NCBI GenBank assembly: GCA_945871545.1
Contig: CAMBWJ010000059.1
Span: 1 to 8,560 of the forward strand
Reading direction: 5' to 3'
Source of the DNA: an uncultured Clostridia bacterium
GTDB lineage: Bacteria > Bacillota_A > Clostridia > Christensenellales > Aristaeellaceae
DNA length: 8,560 nucleotides
Shown here: piece after piece, positions 1-4,545 of the stretch
Position numbering within the stretch: the first letter of the stretch is position 1
How the letters are laid out: each line of letters starts with the position of its first letter
Position numbers and translations under genes: made by a program
Notes under the pieces: generated by a model
What the model was told of the DNA's origin: nothing
Database searches by the model: none
The model's input: the letters and a program-made list of their open reading frames with translations, nothing else

Positions 1-59
1 CATCCCAGCACGGCGCTGACAAAGAAAAGCAGAATATAATTCTCAATGGCAACAGTCAT
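1..59 (-). CDS. Probable CmpB-type putative ABC transporter membrane protein, N-terminus only
   Basis: Only the first 19 complete codons are present (ATG at 59-57); the gene leaves the window at base 1. The visible peptide begins MTVAIENYILLFFVSAVLG, and the next codon starts TG, so a Trp is possible. A hydrophobic first helix ending in F-x-x-S-x-x-G-W is how members of the CmpB/putative ABC-transporter type IV membrane family (PF06541) commonly begin, so I infer that family, but 19 residues cannot prove it. The start lies 10 bases after the stop of the alarmone synthetase gene, and a purine-rich GAGAGAG, overlapping that stop, sits 5 bases before the ATG. The two genes are therefore probably one transcript. 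Alternative: any other small membrane protein with an N-terminal helix. Confidence 0.5.
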   Translation of the reverse strand, partial: MTVAIENYILLFFVSAVLG

Positions 60-69
60 AAGCACTCTC

Positions 70-789
70 TCACTTTGCGCGTTCTTCTTTGGTATCCATG
101 GGCGAGGGCTCTACGCTGCGCTGAATTCTCTCCATGCGCAAATCCAATTGTTCTCCCATGGCTGCGCAGTCATAGAGCTCTTTCGCAATCTGATCTGTGA
201 TGACGACATTCTTCTTATAGCGAATCTTGTGTTCCAAGCTGGCCCACCAATCCATCGAGATCGTGCGGAACTGCACCTCCACCTTCATCGGTTTTTTCTG
301 ATTGTGCAGGTAGATCGGCGTTTCCACGATCAGGTGCAAACTGCGATAACCGTTTGGCTTGGGATTCTGAATATAGTCCTTCCTCTGGATCAGCACAATG
401 TCATCTTGGCGGAGAAAGGCGTCTGCCAACATATAGATATCCGATTGATAGGAACAAACGACCCGCACGCCAGCGATGTCATTGATGTTCTGTTCGATGC
501 TCTCGATGCTCAGGGGAAGCTGCTTGCGAGATAGCTTTTCGATGACGCTTTCAAGGGATTTCAATCGAGTCTTGATGCCTTCGATGGGATTGCGGTCGTA
601 TTGCAGAGAAAACTCTTCATTGAGCACCTGGAATTTCGTGGAAACCTCCATCATGGCGCAGCGATAGTACGCCATCAACTCTTTATAGGGCTGCGCGTAA
701 TCCAGCAACCATGTTCTGATGTCGCTCTGGAACAGGCGCGATAACAGAGTCTGGGTGAGGTTCGCGTGGTTGAGATCCAGCAGGGACAT
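70..789 (-). CDS. Small alarmone synthetase, RelP/RelQ-like (p)ppGpp synthase
   Basis: The 239-residue protein is a single RelA/SpoT synthetase domain, with no hydrolase (HD), TGS or ACT domain; this is the architecture of Firmicutes small alarmone synthetases, which transfer pyrophosphate from ATP to GTP or GDP in the cytoplasm. Visible motifs in order are: P68-I-E and the basic G-loop-like R75-L-K-S...E84-K at 75-89; N103-D-I-A-G-V-R109 with the expected metal-binding Asp104; K137-D-Y-I then P143-K-x-N-G-Y-R-S-L-H at 143-152; V170-E-V-Q-F-R-T with the expected catalytic Glu171; and W182-A-S-L-E-H-K-I-R-Y-K at 182-192. All key residues look intact, so I expect an active enzyme. About 45 extra N-terminal residues precede the core compared with typical RelQ. 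The start is supported by GGAGG at complement 796-800, 6 bases before the ATG. It is likely co-transcribed with the membrane gene downstream. RelP versus RelQ cannot be decided by eye. Confidence 0.9.
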   Translation of the reverse strand: MSLLDLNHANLTQTLLSRLFQSDIRTWLLDYAQPYKELMAYYRCAMMEVSTKFQVLNEEFSLQYDRNPIEGIKTRLKSLESVIEKLSRKQLPLSIESIEQNINDIAGVRVVCSYQSDIYMLADAFLRQDDIVLIQRKDYIQNPKPNGYRSLHLIVETPIYLHNQKKPMKVEVQFRTISMDWWASLEHKIRYKKNVVITDQIAKELYDCAAMGEQLDLRMERIQRSVEPSPMDTKEERAK

Positions 790-795
790 GCCACA

Positions 796-800
796 CCTCC
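796..800 (-). promoter_or_regulatory. Ribosome binding site of the alarmone synthetase gene
   Basis: Reading the minus strand, GGAGG followed by TGTGGC and then ATG gives a 6-base spacer. This fixes the start at 789. A perfect 5-bp inverted repeat (GCGTT, loop ATGG, AACGC on the plus strand at 805-818) lies just upstream in the predicted leader and might fold next to the binding site. Confidence 0.75.
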
Positions 801-834
801 ATCTGCGTTATGGAACGCTGTGTTTTATGCATTT

Positions 835-862
835 ATGTTATCAAATTTGAAAGTCTTGACAA
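835..862 (-). promoter_or_regulatory. Candidate promoter for the alarmone synthetase gene
   Basis: On the minus strand, TTGTCA (complement 862-857; 5 of 6 to TTGACA) is followed after 16 bases by TAACAT (complement 840-835; 4 of 6 to TATAAT). It lies about 45 bases upstream of the start codon in the right orientation. The -10 is only moderate, so this is a candidate. Confidence 0.35.
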
Positions 863-866
863 TAGA

Positions 867-882
867 CACTTGATCGCAAGTG
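867..882. repeat. Perfect 6-bp inverted repeat in the divergent intergenic region
   Basis: CACTTG (867-872), loop ATCG, CAAGTG (877-882) form a perfect inverted repeat. It lies immediately upstream, in minus-strand terms, of the candidate -35 of the alarmone synthetase promoter. It could be a regulator site or a small hairpin; it may also be chance. Confidence 0.4.
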
Positions 883-1036
883 AACAAAAACTGGGCAGTT
901 CGGTTTTTTTGCCTAAATATGCTATTGACGCTGCCGACGCCGTACAGAATCTATCTCCATTAGGCAAATCGCTCTCCATGCCTATCTTTCAGTCATTTTC
1001 GCGAAATTGCACATATCTTTTCAAACCGCCCTGCGC

Positions 1037-1042
1037 TATAAT
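1037..1042 (+). promoter_or_regulatory. Consensus -10 box for the phasin-UbiB operon
   Basis: A perfect TATAAT lies 48 bases before the start codon at 1091, giving an expected transcript start near 1049 and a leader of roughly 40 bases. No good -35 is present at 16-18 bases; TTGCAC at 1008-1013 is 23 bases away, too far for a standard promoter. An activator or a weak promoter is possible. Confidence 0.45.
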
Positions 1043-1076
1043 GAGCTTGAAAATTAGAACATCGTACCAACCAGAG

Positions 1077-1083
1077 AAAGGAG
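1077..1083 (+). promoter_or_regulatory. Ribosome binding site of the phasin-like gene
   Basis: AAAGGAG lies 7 bases before the ATG at 1091, and it selects this start over any upstream in-frame alternative. Confidence 0.8.
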
Positions 1084-1090
1084 CAGAATC

Positions 1091-1471
1091 ATGGACCAAT
1101 TGGGAGAGGGCCTTCGCAAGCTGATTTTGGCCGGTGTCGGCGCGGCAGCCGCAACAAAGGAAAAATCAGAAGTTATTTTTCAAGAACTGGTCAGAAAAGG
1201 AGAACTTACTGTCGAACAGGGCCGGGTTCTCAACGAGGAACTCAAGCATAATCTTAGAGAAGCAATCCTGGAGAATGTGACCGTCAATGTTCTGGATATG
1301 TCCGAAGACATCATGAGCTCTGTCAAAGACATGGATGACGAACAACTTGAAGCGCTCAAGCAGTGCATACGCGACGCCGAACAGGCGCGCAAGGCCGAGG
1401 AAGTTTCCGAAGCAGTAGATGACGGCGAGAAAAATGACACGGAAGAACCCGTTGGAGAAGATATGGACTGA
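1091..1471 (+). CDS. Phasin-like protein (PhaF/PhaI-type short helical protein)
   Basis: This 126-residue protein begins with a short amphipathic segment and an Ala/Gly-rich stretch (L11 to A21), followed by K25-S-E...Q-E-L-V-R-K-G-E-L-T-V-E-Q-G (25-44) and a long predicted helix to about 105. It ends in an acidic tail (102-126) rich in Glu and Asp. The 'kGeltveQG' block and helical layout are typical of clostridial proteins assigned to the phasin/PHA-granule-associated family. True phasins coat polyhydroxyalkanoate granules, but no PHA synthase is visible here, so granule binding is not established. It lies only 11 bases upstream of the UbiB-like gene and is presumably its operon partner. 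I infer a scaffold or membrane-surface role alongside the UbiB-like protein. The ATG is fixed by AAAGGAG at 1077-1083. Confidence 0.75.
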   Translation: MDQLGEGLRKLILAGVGAAAATKEKSEVIFQELVRKGELTVEQGRVLNEELKHNLREAILENVTVNVLDMSEDIMSSVKDMDDEQLEALKQCIRDAEQARKAEEVSEAVDDGEKNDTEEPVGEDMD

Positions 1472-1482
1472 CAGGAGGACAA

Positions 1483-3066
1483 ATGCCAGTACGCAGTGCA
1501 AATCACACCGAAAACCGGCAACGCCTGATGGAGATCGTGGAGGTCGTGCGGCGCAACGATCTCATAAAGGGCATGACGCCGGAAAAGCTGTGTGCAGTCA
1601 TCGAAGACCTGGGCCCAACGTTTATCAAGTTGGGCCAGATTCTCTCCATCCATTCGGATTTTCTGCCCAAGAACTACTGCGAGGCACTGTCGAAGCTGCA
1701 CAGCGAGGTCGCGCCAATGCCCTATGAGCAGGTGGTATCGATGGTAGAAAATTCCTACGGACAGCCGCTGGAGGAGGTATTCGCCTCGTTCGACAGGACG
1801 GCGCTGGGCAGCGCGTCGATCGCGCAGGTTCACGCCGCCGAATTGCAAACGGGCGAGCGCGTCGTCGTCAAGGTGCAGCGAGAGGGCATTCACGATGTCA
1901 TGAGCCGGGACATCATTCTGCTCAAGCAGGCGTGCCGTCTGTTAAAATACACCCCCGTCAGCGGATTGGTGGATTTCAATCAGGTGCTGGACGAGATGTG
2001 GCTGGTAGCGCAGGAAGAGATGAACTTCCAGACGGAAGCCGCCAATCTTGAGCGCTTCCATCGACTGAACGAAGATGTGGCCTTCGTCACATCGCCACAG
2101 CTGCACCGCGAATATACGACCACACACGTACTGGTAATGGAGCGCATCGATGGAATCGCCATCGACGATCATGAGGCGCTTCGCGCAGCGGGCTATGACC
2201 TTGCCGAGATCGGCGCAAAGCTGGCGGACAACTACGTTCGCCAGATCATGGAGGACGGCTTCTTCCATGCGGATCCGCATCCAGGAAACCTTCGCGTGCG
2301 GGACGGCAAGATCGTCTGGCTGGATATGGGCATGATGGGCAGTCTGTCGGAACGGGAGCGCGATCTGATTGGCAAGGTGATCATCGGAATCGCCCGGGGC
2401 GACATTAACGCCTGCCGGGATGCAGTGCTTGGACTGGGGAAATTCAGCGGCAAGGCAGATAAGAGAAAGTTGTACCGGGACATTGAGGATCTGCTGGACA
2501 AGTATGGAACGGCCGATCTGGGCAGTATGGATCCCGCCCAAGTATTTGACGATTTGACCGGAGTCATGAAGGCAAACCACATCTCCATGCCCAGCAGCCT
2601 CACCATGCTGGCGCGAGGTTTGGCGACCATAGAAGGACTCGTCGTTCGGCTCAATCCGGATCTGAATGTGATGAATGTCGTCACTTCCCGCATCGGCGGC
2701 AATCTGCTCCGAAACATCGATTGGAGAACCGAACTGGCACAGGATGCGCGCGCACTGTACGATAGCGCTCATAAGTCGCTGGAGATTCCTGCGCTGATGG
2801 CAGATGTCATGCGCACCGGCCTCAAGGGCGAGGCCAACCTGGGCATCGAGCACCACATCGGAACGGATATGGCACAGTTCGTGCGCGAAATCGCACGCAA
2901 GCTGTGCACGGCAATCATCTGCGCAGCACTCCTCGTCTGTGGGGGAATTATCCACAGTGCAGAACCCCTGGTAGGCGGCATCTCCTGGTATAGCCTGATT
3001 TGCTTTCTATTGTCCGCCGCGTTGTCGGCCTGGGAATTCTGGTGGAAAGGCCGCAATCAGGAATGA
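1483..3066 (+). CDS. UbiB/ABC1/AarF family atypical protein kinase-like ATPase
   Basis: A 527-residue member of the UbiB (ABC1/ADCK) atypical kinase family. Visible landmarks are: the family-defining K49-L-G-Q52 motif; the nucleotide loop G109-S-A-S-I-A-Q-V-H117, where many homologues have an Ala-rich version; V127-V-V-K130 as the expected ATP-binding Lys; E178-E-M-N-F-x-x-E-A-x-N around 178-188; V218-M-E-R-I-D-G hinge region; H262-A-D-P-H-P-G-N269 catalytic loop; and D281-M-G283 in place of D-F-G. All ATP/metal residues are present, so ATPase activity is plausible. Two hydrophobic segments near 474-490 and 502-520 form a C-terminal membrane hairpin, as in UbiB. UbiB supports ubiquinone synthesis in proteobacteria; its role in Clostridia is unknown, so I give no symbol. 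The start has AGGAGG (1473-1478) 4 bases upstream and lies 11 bases after the phasin-like stop. A terminator follows. Confidence 0.9.
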   Translation: MPVRSANHTENRQRLMEIVEVVRRNDLIKGMTPEKLCAVIEDLGPTFIKLGQILSIHSDFLPKNYCEALSKLHSEVAPMPYEQVVSMVENSYGQPLEEVFASFDRTALGSASIAQVHAAELQTGERVVVKVQREGIHDVMSRDIILLKQACRLLKYTPVSGLVDFNQVLDEMWLVAQEEMNFQTEAANLERFHRLNEDVAFVTSPQLHREYTTTHVLVMERIDGIAIDDHEALRAAGYDLAEIGAKLADNYVRQIMEDGFFHADPHPGNLRVRDGKIVWLDMGMMGSLSERERDLIGKVIIGIARGDINACRDAVLGLGKFSGKADKRKLYRDIEDLLDKYGTADLGSMDPAQVFDDLTGVMKANHISMPSSLTMLARGLATIEGLVVRLNPDLNVMNVVTSRIGGNLLRNIDWRTELAQDARALYDSAHKSLEIPALMADVMRTGLKGEANLGIEHHIGTDMAQFVREIARKLCTAIICAALLVCGGIIHSAEPLVGGISWYSLICFLLSAALSAWEFWWKGRNQE

Positions 3067-3096
3067 AGCACGGATTCTTATTTTGAATCGTATTGG

Positions 3097-3134
3097 AAGC
3101 CTGTGTCGCAGAGGTCTGAGACACAGGCTTTTTT
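3097..3134 (+). terminator. Rho-independent terminator after the phasin-UbiB operon
   Basis: A perfect 11-bp stem (AAGCCTGTGTC at 3097-3107 with GACACAGGCTT at 3120-3130) is followed by a run of six T ending at 3134. The 12-base loop can extend the stem: CAG (3109-3111) can pair with CTG (3116-3118) after a single G-A mismatch. It ends the operon 30 bases after the UbiB-like stop, isolating it from the regulator gene. Confidence 0.9.
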
Positions 3135-3145
3135 GCCATCAGCTC

Positions 3146-3174
3146 TTGTCTTGCCGGAGAAATTTTGATATAAT
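3146..3174 (+). promoter_or_regulatory. Promoter of the TetR-type regulator gene (extended -10)
   Basis: TTGTCT (3146-3151; 4 of 6 to consensus) is separated by 17 bases from a perfect TATAAT (3169-3174), with TGA directly before the -10 (an extended TGn element). The expected start is near 3181, about 27 bases before the ATG at 3208. TTGATA occurs twice around the -10 (3165-3170 and 3176-3181). Confidence 0.75.
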
Positions 3175-3193
3175 CTTGATAGAATTGAATCGG

Positions 3194-3201
3194 GAGAGGT
3201 G
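3194..3201 (+). promoter_or_regulatory. Ribosome binding site that decides the TetR-type start
   Basis: GAGAGGTG lies 6 bases before the ATG at 3208. An upstream in-frame GTG at 3199 falls inside this element and would have no properly spaced binding site, so the ATG at 3208 is the better start. Confidence 0.7.
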
Positions 3202-3207
3202 CAAACG

Positions 3208-3765
3208 ATGGCGAGCCGCACGCGCAATGCAATCATGGACTCCTGTGTCCAGTTGTTGGAAGAACGTCCCATCAGCAAGATCTCCGTGAAGGATGTCGTC
3301 GAGGAATGCGGCATCAATCGCAATACGTTCTACTATCACTTTCAGGATCTTCCCACCCTGATCGAGACGATCGTTCAGGAGGAAGCGGATCAGCTGATTC
3401 AGAAGTACGCGACGGTTTCGTCCCTGAAGGAATGTCTCGAAATCGCCGTTGAGTTCACGCTGAAGTATCGCAGCGCGGCGATGAACATCTACAACTCCGG
3501 CAATCGGGACATCTTTGAACGCTGCCTGCTGAAAATCTGCGAGCACGCCGTCACAAAATATGTGGAGGCCGTGGACAGCGAGGCGCAGGTTCGCGAGGAG
3601 GACAAACAGATCATCATCCAGTCCTATAAGTGCGAATGCTTCGGCCACATCGTGAACTGGATGAACGAAGGGATGAAGGAGGATTTTCCAAAGTACTTTC
3701 ACCGCTTGTGTGAGCTTCGAGAGGGAATGACCCGGGAGATGTTCCGAAGAAGTATGGATTCCTGA
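3208..3765 (+). CDS. TetR/AcrR-family transcriptional regulator
   Basis: This 185-residue cytoplasmic DNA-binding protein has the TetR layout: helix 1 near the N-terminus (R4-x-x-I-M-D-S...L-L-E), then the helix-turn-helix I25-S-V-K-D-V-V-E-E-C-G-I-N-R-N-T-F-Y-Y-H-F at 25-45, which matches the hallmark 'G-x-x-x-x-T-x-Y-x-H-F' of the family. The remaining ~135 residues are helical and would form the ligand/dimer domain; the region resembles the C-terminal type of DhaS/YbiH-like regulators, but I cannot name a ligand. Several Cys residues (13, 34, 106, 111, 142, 144, 168) are scattered without an obvious metal motif. It has its own promoter and terminator, and lies immediately upstream of, and in the same direction as, the DUF308-MMPL operon, so I infer it represses itself and/or that operon. 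The GTG at 3199 would add three residues but is a worse start. Confidence 0.9.
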   Translation: MASRTRNAIMDSCVQLLEERPISKISVKDVVEECGINRNTFYYHFQDLPTLIETIVQEEADQLIQKYATVSSLKECLEIAVEFTLKYRSAAMNIYNSGNRDIFERCLLKICEHAVTKYVEAVDSEAQVREEDKQIIIQSYKCECFGHIVNWMNEGMKEDFPKYFHRLCELREGMTREMFRRSMDS

Positions 3766-3772
3766 GCCTGGT

Positions 3773-3818
3773 ATCGGGCGGCAGATCGAATCATCGACTG
3801 CTGCCCGATTTCTTTTTT
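3773..3818 (+). terminator. Rho-independent terminator after the TetR-type gene
   Basis: A 12-bp stem (3773-3784 with 3798-3809) contains a single G-U pair and encloses a 13-base loop (3785-3797) with a further TCGA/TCGA pairing option. It is followed by TTCTTTTTT to 3818. It begins 7 bases after the regulator's stop codon and precedes the next promoter, so the downstream operon depends on its own promoter. Confidence 0.9.
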
Positions 3819-3822
3819 GGCC

Positions 3823-3845
3823 AAATTGGACAGAATGCCCAATTT
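3823..3845. repeat. 7-bp inverted repeat upstream of the DUF308-MMPL operon promoter
   Basis: AAATTGG (3823-3829) and CCAATTT (3839-3845) form a perfect inverted repeat with a 9-base spacer, flanked by a TTGGCCAA palindrome (3817-3824) that overlaps the terminator T-run. It ends 26 bases before the -35 box. The dyad size fits a dimeric regulator site, and the TetR-type protein encoded just upstream is the obvious candidate, but this is inference. Confidence 0.4.
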
Positions 3846-3871
3846 TTGAGCGGAGGCGGCAGTTTGCCCAT

Positions 3872-3899
3872 TTGCCTGAGCGAACAGCTCTGCTATACT
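3872..3899 (+). promoter_or_regulatory. Promoter of the DUF308-MMPL-heptad protein operon
   Basis: TTGCCT (3872-3877; 4 of 6) is followed after 16 bases by TATACT (3894-3899; 5 of 6), with TGC directly ahead (an extended -10). The expected start is about 3906, giving a leader of roughly 34 bases. The spacer carries a small dyad, GAGC (3878-3881) and GCTC (3887-3890) around GAACA, placed where a repressor would block polymerase. Confidence 0.65.
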
Positions 3900-3923
3900 T
3901 CTGTTCTACAAAAGGGATCATCC

Positions 3924-3931
3924 AAAGGAGG
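3924..3931 (+). promoter_or_regulatory. Ribosome binding site of the DUF308 gene
   Basis: AAAGGAGG lies 8 bases before the ATG at 3940 and is close to the perfect anti-16S sequence. A longer overlapping reading frame starting at 3846 in another frame has no such signal and is rejected. Confidence 0.85.
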
Positions 3932-3939
3932 AGAAATAC

Positions 3940-4521
3940 ATGCGCTCTGTCAAAGCACTCCGAACCGCCAAAATTGGCTATATCATCATTTCTGCGATCC
4001 TGTGCGCACTGGGGATTCTGCTCATTGCGAAGCCGGATATGTCGCTGTCGCTGATCGGCATCATCGTCGGCATTGTGCTGATTGTGTTCGGCGTGATCAA
4101 ACTCATCGGTTACTTTTCCAAGGACCTGTACCGGCTGGCCTTTCAATTCGACCTGGCCTTCGGCATTCTGCTGATCGCACTCAGCGTTGTCATCCTGATC
4201 CGGCCGGAGAACATGATGAGCTTTCTGTGCATTGTGCTGGGCATCGCCATCCTGGCGGACGGCCTGTTCAAGATCCAAACTGCACTGGATGCCCGGCGCT
4301 TCGGCCTGCGCACCTGGTGGCTGATCCTTTCGCTGGCGATCATCGCGGGCGTCATCGGCGCAGTACTGGTGTTCCGGCCCACAGAGAGCGCCCGGATCGT
4401 CACGATGCTGTTGGGCATGTCGCTCCTGGCGGAGGGAATCCTCAACCTGTGCGTGGCGCTGTGCGCGGTCAAGATCATCCGCCATCAGCAGCCGGACGTC
4501 ATCGAAATCGACATCGAGTAA
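3940..4521 (+). CDS. DUF308/HdeD-like six-TM membrane protein
   Basis: The 193-residue protein has six predicted membrane helices near residues 12-30, 35-57, 67-87, 93-113, 126-145 and 152-175, with a short charged cytoplasmic tail. It has a clear threefold internal repeat: each hairpin carries a 'K/R-P' turn (K31-P32, R88-P89, R146-P147; about 57 residues apart) followed by a Gly-rich helix ending in a G-x-x-K/N-L/I pattern. That is the DUF308/HdeD layout. HdeD in enteric bacteria is tied to acid stress, but the biochemical role of the family is unknown and I do not transfer that function. It is the first gene of the operon and lies 24 bases upstream of the MMPL gene, so it may assist or stabilise that transporter. 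The start is fixed by AAAGGAGG. Confidence 0.85.
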   Translation: MRSVKALRTAKIGYIIISAILCALGILLIAKPDMSLSLIGIIVGIVLIVFGVIKLIGYFSKDLYRLAFQFDLAFGILLIALSVVILIRPENMMSFLCIVLGIAILADGLFKIQTALDARRFGLRTWWLILSLAIIAGVIGAVLVFRPTESARIVTMLLGMSLLAEGILNLCVALCAVKIIRHQQPDVIEIDIE

Positions 4522-4545
4522 ATTGGAAGGGAGGCTTCTATTGCT

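Larger units (their letters stand above)
790..1090. other. Divergent AT-rich intergenic region
   Basis: These 301 bases separate the minus-strand alarmone gene from the plus-strand phasin-UbiB operon and are clearly more AT-rich than the flanking genes. The region holds candidate promoters in both directions, a perfect 6-bp inverted repeat (867-882), and a weak A/T hairpin ending in a T-run (886-910). A 104-codon plus-strand reading frame crosses it from 810 to 1124, but it has no ribosome binding site, unconvincing composition, and runs into the phasin-like gene in another frame, so I do not call a gene. From about 911 to 1010 I see nothing specific. Confidence 0.6.

Noticed and set aside
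856..861. TTGACA as a plus-strand -35 box
   Set aside because: No acceptable -10 occurs 16-18 bases downstream (only AGTGAA), and the perfect TATAAT at 1037 is far away.
810..1124. 104-codon plus-strand frame in the divergent intergenic region
   Set aside because: No ribosome binding site at its start; it contains the promoter and binding site of the phasin-like gene and overlaps that gene in another frame.
1180..1893. 237-codon minus-strand frame opposite the phasin-like and UbiB-like genes
   Set aside because: Serine-rich antisense frame without domain; both plus-strand genes are well supported.
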